From Bradyrhizobium sp. (lineage in GTDB: Bacteria; Pseudomonadota; Alphaproteobacteria; Rhizobiales; Xanthobacteraceae), in contig NZ_DAHUXJ010000006.1 in the NCBI RefSeq assembly GCF_027307225.1, positions 19,208 to 83,207 of the forward strand: a stretch of DNA of 64,000 nt, given 5' to 3'. A program made the translations under genes and the position numbers. Below, in pieces: positions 8,903 through 15,865 of the stretch (position 1 is its first letter; each line of letters starts with the position of its first letter). The notes beneath the pieces were generated by a model. The model searched no databases and had not been told where the DNA came from. It worked only from the letters and a program-made list of their open reading frames with translations.

Positions 8903-10522
8903 ATGGCCACGCGGCTTGAGGGAGATTTCGACTACATCATCGTCGGCGCCGGCACCGCCGGGTGCATCCTCGCCAATCGCCTGTCGGCCGACCCGCGCAA
9001 CCGGGTACTGATCTTCGAAGCCGGCGGCGGCGACAACTGGATCTGGTTTCACATCCCGGTCGGATACCTCTTCGCTATCGGTAATCCCCGGTCGGACTGG
9101 ATGTTCCGGACCGATGCGGAGGCGGGCCTCAATGGCCGCTCGCTGGCCTATCCCCGCGGCAAGGTGATCGGCGGTTCGTCAGCCATCAACGCCATGATCT
9201 CGATGCGTGGACAGGCCGCCGACTACGACCACTGGCGCCAGCTTGGACTGACCGGGTGGGGCTATGACGACGTCCTGCCGGCCTTTCGCCGCCTGGAGGA
9301 TCATTTTCTCGGCGAGAGCGAACATCACGGCGTCGGCGGCGGCTGGCGCATCGAAGCGCCGCGGCTCTCCTGGGTTGTTCTCGATGCGGTCGGCGAGGCC
9401 GCCCAGCAAATGGGGATACACAAAATCCCGGACTTCAACACCGGCAACAACGAAGGCGTCGGCTATTTTCACGTCAACCAGAAACGCGGACGCCGTTGGT
9501 CGTCGGCCCGCGGCTTTCTCAAGCCCGCCTTGAGGCGCGCCAACCTGCGGCTTGAGAAGAACGTGCTGGTCGATCGGCTCATCGTCGAGAACGGCCGCAC
9601 GGTGGGCGTTGTATTCTCAGGAGACGGACAGGTCTTCGAAGCCCGCACCAAAGGCGAGATCATCCTCTCGGCCGGTTCGATCGGTTCGACGCAAGTCATG
9701 CATCGCTCCGGCATTGGTCCGGCGGAATGGCTGGCGCCGCTCGGTATCGCCAGCATCATCGATCGCCCCGGCGTCGGGCGCAACCTGCAAGACCATCTAC
9801 AGCAGCGCGCGATCTACAAGGTGACGGGCGTGCGCACGCTGAATGAGACCTACTACTCCTATATGCGTCGCGGCCTGATGGGGCTCGACTACGCCTTCCG
9901 TCGGCGCGGGCCGCTCACCATGGCGCCGTCGCAGCTTGGGATTTTCACCCGCTCCGATAACAACCGCGAGCGGGCCAACATCCAGTTCCACGTCCAGCCG
10001 CTCTCGCTCGACAAGTTCGGCGATCCCCTGCACCGTTTTCCCGCGATCACCGTCAGCGCCTGCAACCTGCAGCCGACGTCGCGCGGCACCGTGCGCATCA
10101 AATCCGCCGTTCCCGATTCTGCGCCTTCGATCGCGCCAAACTATCTGTCGACCGACGAGGATCGCCAGGTGGCCGCCGACGCCATCCGCACCACGCGACG
10201 CCTCATGAAGCAGCCCGCGCTTGCCGCTTATCGTCCGGAGGAGTTTTTGCCGGGACCGTCGGTCGGCGACGACGAGGCATCGCTCGCCAAAGCAGCCGGC
10301 GATATTGGGACGACGATTTTTCATCCGGTCGGAACGGCAAAAATGGGAGCCGAAAACGATCCCTCCGCAGTCGTCGACGAGCGCCTGCGTTTCCGAGGGC
10401 TTGCGGGCCTGCGGGTCGCAGATGCATCCGTGATGCCCACGATCACCTCGGGCAATACCAATACGCCGACCGCGATGATTGCCGAAAAAGCGGCTGGGAT
10501 GATCCTGGAAGATTCGCGTTGA
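8903..10522 (+). CDS. GMC family oxidoreductase (choline/alcohol dehydrogenase-like)
   Basis: FAD-dependent alcohol oxidoreductase of about 539 residues. The N-terminal dinucleotide fold is YIIVGAGTAGCILANRL, followed by PRGKVIGGSSAINAM. The C-terminal GMC signature includes HPVGTAKMG and SGNTNTPTAMIAEKAAG. The start MATRLEGDF has GGAAAAG six bases upstream; in-frame ATG codons also lie at 8888 and 8840. The last 30 codons are duplicated 3.2 kb downstream at the far end of a toxin-antitoxin island. The natural substrate cannot be read from sequence. Confidence 0.9.
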   Translation: MATRLEGDFDYIIVGAGTAGCILANRLSADPRNRVLIFEAGGGDNWIWFHIPVGYLFAIGNPRSDWMFRTDAEAGLNGRSLAYPRGKVIGGSSAINAMISMRGQAADYDHWRQLGLTGWGYDDVLPAFRRLEDHFLGESEHHGVGGGWRIEAPRLSWVVLDAVGEAAQQMGIHKIPDFNTGNNEGVGYFHVNQKRGRRWSSARGFLKPALRRANLRLEKNVLVDRLIVENGRTVGVVFSGDGQVFEARTKGEIILSAGSIGSTQVMHRSGIGPAEWLAPLGIASIIDRPGVGRNLQDHLQQRAIYKVTGVRTLNETYYSYMRRGLMGLDYAFRRRGPLTMAPSQLGIFTRSDNNRERANIQFHVQPLSLDKFGDPLHRFPAITVSACNLQPTSRGTVRIKSAVPDSAPSIAPNYLSTDEDRQVAADAIRTTRRLMKQPALAAYRPEEFLPGPSVGDDEASLAKAAGDIGTTIFHPVGTAKMGAENDPSAVVDERLRFRGLAGLRVADASVMPTITSGNTNTPTAMIAEKAAGMILEDSR

Positions 10523-10526
10523 GCCC
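10433..10526 (+). repeat. Left copy of 94 bp direct repeat (GMC gene 3' end)
   Basis: Identical to 13647-13740 except at two positions, CCC/CCG and AAT/AAC, both synonymous in the GMC frame. This copy forms the functional end of the GMC gene plus four bases after its stop. Confidence 0.95.
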
Positions 10527-10577
10527 AACGACTAACCCGAAAATCAGCGAAATTTGCGGTTGTGGTGGAGTTTCCTG

Positions 10578-10606
10578 TTGACCGACTCTTTACTTGTTCT
10601 TAATTT
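10578..10606 (+). promoter_or_regulatory. Predicted sigma-70-type promoter of darTG
   Basis: TTGACC (10578-10583), 17 bases, TAATTT (10601-10606): four or five of six matches per box with ideal spacing. It lies 98 bases upstream of the darT ATG, and the -10 falls inside the LexA box. Confidence 0.6.
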
Positions 10607-10610
10607 GTTC
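10596..10610. promoter_or_regulatory. LexA box over the darTG promoter
   Basis: GTTC-TTAATTT-GTTC is a perfect alphaproteobacterial LexA operator, the same type as the box at 5338-5352. It covers the predicted -10 hexamer, an arrangement expected to give repression by LexA and induction after DNA damage. Confidence 0.75.
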
Positions 10611-10704
10611 TCTTTAGGGGAGATTGGCACTGTGGAAGATGGCGCTGTGAATACGGGGGCCGCGCGTCTTTCGCCTGCTGAGGGCATCGGCGTATGGTCG
10701 TTTG

Positions 10705-11343
10705 ATGTCCAAGGACCTTTTGAACCCCGAGAAAGCTTTCATTTTTCGGATTTGCCATAAAGGCAACCTTGAGAAGGTCTTGAACGATGGCGGATGCTTA
10801 TGCCGAAACGAAGCGAATGCCTCGAAGTACGTCGAGATCGGTAATCAAGAGCTGATTGCGAAACGCAAGGCGCGCCCGGTGCCATGTGGGCCGGGAGGAA
10901 CCCTGGGCGATTATGTCCCGTTTTATTTCACTCCGTTCAGCCCGATGCTTTACAACATCAAGACCGGGTACAACGGCATCCCGAAGCAGCCCATCGAGGA
11001 CATAGTAATTCTGGTCTCGTCGCTGCACCACCTGAGGAAAAAGGGAATCCCGTTCGTCTTCACAGACCGACACGCCTACCTGAAGCTGGCGCAGTTTTCG
11101 GATGATCTTACCAATCTTAGTTGGATCATTTGGCCGGTGTTGCAGGTGAAGAACTTCAGGAAAGACGACATGGACAAGTTCGAAAAGTACCAGGCGGAAG
11201 CCTTGGTGCACAAAAAGATCCCGTTGGATGGGATCATGGGCATCGCTTGCTACAACGATACGGTAAAGACCGGCGTCGAACAGTTGTGTGATTCGAAAGG
11301 CAGCAAAATTCAGATCATCACCCGCAGGAATTGGTTCCTCTGA
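10705..11343 (+). CDS. darT: DarT, DNA thymidine ADP-ribosyltransferase toxin
   Basis: Toxin that uses NAD+ to ADP-ribosylate thymidine in single-stranded DNA and blocks replication. It has 212 residues, the family size. Signatures: FRICHKGNLEKVL near residue 14, the KRKARPVPCG segment (Arg54/Arg57, candidate NAD-binding arginine), DYVPFYFTPFSPMLYNI at 69-85, VFTDRHAY near 118, and QAE at 163-165, where Glu165 is the likely catalytic glutamate. The ATG follows an in-frame TTG that is less likely. One base separates its stop from the darG ATG, so the pair is coupled. The region looks more AT-rich than its neighbours. Confidence 0.9.
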   Translation: MSKDLLNPEKAFIFRICHKGNLEKVLNDGGCLCRNEANASKYVEIGNQELIAKRKARPVPCGPGGTLGDYVPFYFTPFSPMLYNIKTGYNGIPKQPIEDIVILVSSLHHLRKKGIPFVFTDRHAYLKLAQFSDDLTNLSWIIWPVLQVKNFRKDDMDKFEKYQAEALVHKKIPLDGIMGIACYNDTVKTGVEQLCDSKGSKIQIITRRNWFL

Positions 11344-11344
11344 C

Positions 11345-12436
11345 ATGATCCGCTTTACGCAAGGCAATCTGCTGGACGCTGACGCGCAGGCTCTCGTCAA
11401 TACCGTGAATACGGTGGGCGTGATGGGTAAGGGCGTCGCTTTGATGTTCAAAGAAGCTTATCCTGAAAACTTCAAAGCGTACGAAGAAGCGTGCCGGTCT
11501 GAGGAAGTTCAGATCGGCAAAATGTTCGTCACTGAACGCCGAGGGGAAATGTTCGGTCCTAAGTGGATCATAAATTTCCCGACGAAGGCCCATTGGCGCT
11601 TTCCGTCCAAAATGGAATGGATCGTTCGAGGACTGGAGGACCTAAGGCGCTTCATTAGCGAAAACAGCGTTAAGTCAGTCGCCCTGCCGCCCTTGGGTGC
11701 GGGCAACGGCGGGCTGGCGTGGAAAGATGTTCGTCAACAAATTGAAGCTGCTCTGGGTAAGCTGAGCGACGTTGATGTGATCGTCTACGAGCCGACTGCA
11801 AAGTACCAGAATGTCGCCAAGAGGACCGGCGTAGAAAAACTAACTGTAACGCGCGCGCTGATTGCGGAACTGGTGCGACGATATTCCATTCTTGGGTTTG
11901 ATTGCACACTGCTCGAAATACAGAAGCTCGGATATTTTTTAGAGCGCTTCGTCGTGAAGCCAAATCTCGACAACCGCATGGACTTCGAGTTCACGGCCAA
12001 TAAGTTTGGACCATATTCGGAGAAGCTTAAGCATCTCTTGAATGGGCTAGATGGAAGTTACCTGCATTGCGACAAAAGGCTCGGCGACGCTGGTCCGTTC
12101 GATGTGATCCATTTCGACGATTCGAAGCGCGACAAGGTTTCGGCTTATCTGACCTTGGCCGAAGCAAAAGAGTTTCGTCCGGCGCTTGAGAAGACCTCTG
12201 AGCTAATCGATGGCTTCGAATCACCGTTAGGTATGGAGCTTCTCTCGACGGTCGACTGGCTAGTCAACAAGGCGTCCGTAGAGCCAAACGTCGCCGCCAT
12301 TCGCGAGCGATTGGCGAGTTGGCCTGGCGGAAGGGCGGCGGGCGAACGGAAACTAAAACTGTTCGAAGATCGCACTATTGAGATTGCACTTTCGTCGCTT
12401 GCGGATGCTGAACTGATTGCAACGCCTGCCAAGTAA
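11345..12436 (+). CDS. darG: DarG, macrodomain antitoxin
   Basis: Antitoxin of 363 residues. The N-terminal macrodomain (about 1-150) begins MIRFTQGNLLDADAQALVNT and contains GVMGKGVALMFK, NFPTK and PPLGAGNGGLAW; this domain removes ADP-ribose from DNA. The C-terminal half (about 165-363) is the part that binds and blocks DarT in known systems. It contains LLEIQKLGYFLERF and FEFTANKFGPY, a pattern like that of the Panacea domain encoded by the next gene. No residue needed for the macrodomain fold is evidently missing. Confidence 0.92.
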   Translation: MIRFTQGNLLDADAQALVNTVNTVGVMGKGVALMFKEAYPENFKAYEEACRSEEVQIGKMFVTERRGEMFGPKWIINFPTKAHWRFPSKMEWIVRGLEDLRRFISENSVKSVALPPLGAGNGGLAWKDVRQQIEAALGKLSDVDVIVYEPTAKYQNVAKRTGVEKLTVTRALIAELVRRYSILGFDCTLLEIQKLGYFLERFVVKPNLDNRMDFEFTANKFGPYSEKLKHLLNGLDGSYLHCDKRLGDAGPFDVIHFDDSKRDKVSAYLTLAEAKEFRPALEKTSELIDGFESPLGMELLSTVDWLVNKASVEPNVAAIRERLASWPGGRAAGERKLKLFEDRTIEIALSSLADAELIATPAK

Positions 12437-12462
12437 GCGCGTCCCTTTCTCGATTGAAGTGT

Positions 12463-13014
12463 ATGATGACTGAGGTCTACGACCCGCGCTGCATCGCGAA
12501 TCTGATGCTTGATGAAAGTGAGCGAATTGGTCAGCACCTGACCAATTTGGCGCTTCAGAAGCTGTTGTATTTCGCGCACGCCATTTTTCTAATCGAACAA
12601 GGGCGCCCTTTAGTGTCTGGCTATTTTGAGGCTTGGGAATACGGCCCGGTAAATCCAGCCGCCTACCAAGCGTTCAAACGCGCGGGCGCGGAACCGATTG
12701 GCTTCCGGGCTGATAGACAAAACGTCGTAAGGGGCACGCGTGAGCCAATTGCCCCGCCCACCGAACCCGAGATAATTCGGCACATAAGCAGAATCGTTCA
12801 GTCGTATGGTCGAATGACCCCCGGAAGACTGGTGGATATTTCGCACGCCAAGGGCGCGCCGTGGCATTTCGTAGTGGACAAAGGCAGAACATCCCTGGCA
12901 TTTGGGATGCGCATTCCCGATGAAGTGATTCGGGAGCGGTTCAAGCATCACAAAGTTTCTGTCGGCAGTTGCCGGTCGGTCGGAGAGCCACGTGAAGATA
13001 CGCCCTTTGCCTGA
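12463..13014 (+). CDS. Panacea-domain (DUF4065) antitoxin-like protein
   Basis: 183 residues from MMTEVYDPRCIANLMLDE. The Panacea core is visible as NLALQKLLYFAHAIFLIEQG, then FEAWEYGPVNPAAYQAF, then GAPWHFVVDKGR. Panacea proteins neutralise many unrelated toxins encoded next to them. This gene begins 26 bases after darG and overlaps the next reading frame by 23 bases, the arrangement of an antitoxin-toxin pair. The actual partner is inferred from position only. ATG codons at 12463 and 12466 are both possible. Confidence 0.8.
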   Translation: MMTEVYDPRCIANLMLDESERIGQHLTNLALQKLLYFAHAIFLIEQGRPLVSGYFEAWEYGPVNPAAYQAFKRAGAEPIGFRADRQNVVRGTREPIAPPTEPEIIRHISRIVQSYGRMTPGRLVDISHAKGAPWHFVVDKGRTSLAFGMRIPDEVIRERFKHHKVSVGSCRSVGEPREDTPFA

Positions 13015-13577
13015 AATAGATCTCGCTCGCATTGCACCGATGTTGCGAGATGAGAAGAGGCGAGCGTTGGAACAGATACGGTTAGGCCACCCGCCGTATT
13101 CGTACGGTCCCGTCCGGTGCTCTATGTCTGACGTTTTGAACGTTCAATCTGACCTCATCGGGCCGATGCCACGAACACCGTGGGCAAAAATTGCGCAAGC
13201 AATTCAAAGGAAATCGCGTAGTGACGATGAGGAGCAGGCAAATCTGCGCGTCGCTGCCGGGCATCCCATTCTTGGACCCACGTCGCGTCAAACGGCTTAC
13301 CGTGCAGGGTCGACGCTTTGTGTTCTCAGTAATGCATGAACGAATTCGAGCGGCCGATCCTGACTTCGCTGACGTTTCGTTAGCGGTTGTGCAGTTCGCG
13401 CTTTCGGCAAAAGGACCGCGCGAGCCAGCGATCTTTTTGGACCAGGGTGTTGAGTTGTTCACGTTCGACGAATTGGACCGAATGGTCCGAGAGACCTACG
13501 AGCTTTGGGTAGAAGTCTGCGAGGAACGGACGGCCGCCACTCGCCGTCGTGGTGCAGCGGGCGGTGGATTATTGTAA
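12992..13577 (+). pseudogene. Disrupted partner (candidate toxin) of the Panacea antitoxin
   Basis: Two consecutive frames look like pieces of one protein. The first, from GTG at 12992 (MKIRPLPEIDL), runs to a stop at 13339, but its coding character fades after EEQANLRVA (about 13247). The second is open from 13191, has no good start of its own, and reads coding-like from LPGIPFLDPRRVKRL to ETYELWVEVCEERTAATRR, ending at 13577. From memory, relatives carry an extra segment between these parts, so an internal deletion with a frameshift is likely. I do not know its activity. An intact product could exist only through frameshifting. Confidence 0.5.
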
Positions 13578-13646
13578 GCCGGCAGAGTAAAGCGCGGCTC
13601 AGTGCTGAGACATGGATCGCCGATAACTAGCGCGCGCTCCCCGCAA

Positions 13647-13740
13647 ATGCCGACGATCACCTCGGGCAACACCAATACGCCGACCGCGATGATTGCCGAA
13701 AAAGCGGCTGGGATGATCCTGGAAGATTCGCGTTGAGCCC
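13647..13740 (+). repeat. Right copy of 94 bp direct repeat (GMC gene end fragment)
   Basis: Contains the last 30 codons and stop of the GMC gene without any upstream part, so it is a non-coding remnant. Together with 10433-10526 it bounds the 3214 bases that hold darT, darG, the Panacea gene and the broken partner. It lies 69 bases after the broken gene and 23 bases before the hpnO stop. Confidence 0.95.
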
Positions 13741-13763
13741 GCGCCAGGCGGGAATCCAGAGAT

Positions 13764-15155
13764 TCAGGCGGACTTGCGAACGGCGTTGTCGACCAGCGTC
13801 TTGCCGAGCGACCAGATCGCACCGGGAACCTTGTGGCTCGACGCAATCACGGAATCGAATGCCCGTTCGACCCAGTTGCAGTCCTCTTCGGTGATGGTCA
13901 GCGGCGGCAACAGCTTGATGGTGTGGCTGCCATGACCCGACACCTGAGTCAGGATCTTGTGGTCCTTGAACAGGGGCACGGTGATGAGCTGACAGAACAG
14001 GCCCTTGTTGGCTGCCTCTAACACGTTCCAGGAAGCTTTCAGCCGCAGCGATTTCGGCGAACCGAACTCGAGGCCGATCATCAATCCCTTGCCGCGCACG
14101 TCCTTCAGCAGTTCGTATTCAGGCACCATGCGGTTGAGCGCGAGGCGGAGCTCCGCGCCGCGCCTGGCGGCAGCCTCGACCAGCTTTTCCGACTTGATGA
14201 CTTCGAGCGTGGCGATGCCGGCGGCCATCGCCAGATCGTTCTTGGCAAAGGTCGAACCGTGGACGACCGCGCGATCCATCTGATTGAAGATCTTGTCGAA
14301 GATATTCTTGCGCGTGAGAACCGCGCCAACCGGAACGTGACCGCCGGAGAGCGCCTTCGACAACAGAACCATGTCGGGTTCGATATTCCAGTGCTCGACC
14401 GCGAGGAAGCGTCCAGTCCGCCCCATGCCGGTCTGGATTTCGTCGGCAACCATCAGCGTGCCGTATTTGCGGCACAGCGCCGCCGCGCCTGGCAAGAATT
14501 CGTCGGTCGGCATGTTGACGCCCTTGCCCTGGATCGGCTCGAAGATGAAGGCGGCCACTTCGCGCGATGACAGTGCCTGCTCGAGCGCAGCGAGATCGTT
14601 GAACGGAATCGCCGAGCAGCCCGGTAGCAGCGGCTGGAAACCGCCACGGAAATTCGGATCGTCGGTCAGCGACAACGCTCCATAGGTCAATCCATGATAG
14701 CCGTGTGTGCAGTAGACGATGCCGGGTCGGCCGGTCGCGCCGCGGGCGAATTTGATCGCCGCCTCGACGCATTCCGCACCTGAATTGGCGAAAAACACCT
14801 TGTCCAGATATGGGACATATTTGAGCAACCGCTCGGCCAGCACGCCGGCAAGCGTCGATACGTCCAGCTGCACCAGGTTTGGGAAGTCGCTGTCGAGGAC
14901 GCTTTTCAGCGCCTCGCGCAGGACCGGATGGTTCCGGCCAATCGCAAAAACGCCAAAACCGCTCAATAGATCGAGGTAACGAACGCCATCGCGATCGAAC
15001 AGGTATTGGCCCTGACCCTTCTGGAAACCGACGTCGTAGCCGATCGTCTTGAGAACCCGGACGAGTTGCTCGTTCAGGTGGCGCGCATGCATGGAGCTGC
15101 GTTGCCCCTGCCGGTCCACAAAAATCTCAGAAACGTCTAGATTGGGATATGTCAT
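13764..15155 (-). CDS. hpnO: HpnO, class III aminotransferase of hopanoid biosynthesis
   Basis: PLP enzyme of 463 residues proposed to convert the extended hopanoid side chain to its amino form (aminobacteriohopanetriol). Class III features: FFANSGAECVEAAIKFAR near residue 125, the THGYHGLTYGALS segment, VADEIQTGMGRTGRF, and the cofactor lysine in LLSKALSGGHVPVGA. The name rests on this fold plus its place beside hpnN and the rest of the hopanoid genes; an ornithine- or aspartate-family aminotransferase would look similar. It is divergent from the DUF2147 gene, with 122 bases between starts that should hold both promoters. Confidence 0.8.
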   Translation of the reverse strand: MTYPNLDVSEIFVDRQGQRSSMHARHLNEQLVRVLKTIGYDVGFQKGQGQYLFDRDGVRYLDLLSGFGVFAIGRNHPVLREALKSVLDSDFPNLVQLDVSTLAGVLAERLLKYVPYLDKVFFANSGAECVEAAIKFARGATGRPGIVYCTHGYHGLTYGALSLTDDPNFRGGFQPLLPGCSAIPFNDLAALEQALSSREVAAFIFEPIQGKGVNMPTDEFLPGAAALCRKYGTLMVADEIQTGMGRTGRFLAVEHWNIEPDMVLLSKALSGGHVPVGAVLTRKNIFDKIFNQMDRAVVHGSTFAKNDLAMAAGIATLEVIKSEKLVEAAARRGAELRLALNRMVPEYELLKDVRGKGLMIGLEFGSPKSLRLKASWNVLEAANKGLFCQLITVPLFKDHKILTQVSGHGSHTIKLLPPLTITEEDCNWVERAFDSVIASSHKVPGAIWSLGKTLVDNAVRKSA

Positions 15156-15277
15156 CAGCTAAATACTTCGATTGGTGCCCATTCCGTCAACTGAAAACGT
15201 CCTATGCGGCGTTTTGCCATCCAGCCGAATTCCCTTTAAGCATAGGCTAGACCATGCTGCATCGCCAACGAGAGATT

Positions 15278-15865
15278 ATGCGTACGACTATTTTTTTGGG
15301 AGCATTAACGGTGATGACGACGGCGTCCGCACTGGCGGCGGATCCGACGGGAGATTGGCGCGTGGCGGACGGCGTCGCCCATATCCGCGTGGCGGAATGC
15401 AACGGCAATATTTGGGGCGCGGTGATTTGGGAGAAGGAGCCTGGCGGCCTCGACGCACACAATCCCGATGCCTCCAAGAGAAGCAGACTGACGCTCGGCA
15501 TCCCGATCCTGATCAATATGAAGAAGAAGGCGGGAGTAGATCAGTGGGAGGGCGAAGTCTACAACGCCAACGATGGAAAAACCTATAGCTCGACGATCAA
15601 GCCCGTCGGTTCGGACAAGCTGCAGATTCAGGGCTGCGTGCTCGGCTTTCTGTGCGGCGGCGAGACCTGGACCCGTATCGCCGGGCCGATTCCGCCGACC
15701 AGTGCAGGTAACGTAGCAAAACCGACAAGGACCGCGGTAGCCCCGAAAACTACGGGTGCTACCGAGCTGTCCAAGGGTCAGAAGCCGGCGGCAGCAGCAG
15801 CGATCGCGACCGACGCCGTCGGCGATATCTGTCTAATTCCCGACATCGCGCGGTTTACCCATTAG
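15278..15865 (+). CDS. Exported DUF2147 domain protein
   Basis: 195 residues with a signal peptide (MRTTIFLGALTVMTTASALA, cleavage near AA-DP). The DUF2147 domain follows: GDWRVADGVAHIRVAECNG, WEGEVYNANDGKTY, then GCVLGFLCGGETWTR. The last 60 residues are low-complexity and Ala/Thr-rich. Function unknown; relatives are small periplasmic proteins. Its 3' end overlaps the convergent hpnN gene by 33 bases. Confidence 0.8.
   Translation: MRTTIFLGALTVMTTASALAADPTGDWRVADGVAHIRVAECNGNIWGAVIWEKEPGGLDAHNPDASKRSRLTLGIPILINMKKKAGVDQWEGEVYNANDGKTYSSTIKPVGSDKLQIQGCVLGFLCGGETWTRIAGPIPPTSAGNVAKPTRTAVAPKTTGATELSKGQKPAAAAAIATDAVGDICLIPDIARFTH

Noticed and set aside
10433..13740. Island ends as target-site duplication of an insertion sequence
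   Set aside because: 94 bp is far longer than any usual duplication, no transposase or inverted ends are present, and the repeat is gene sequence.
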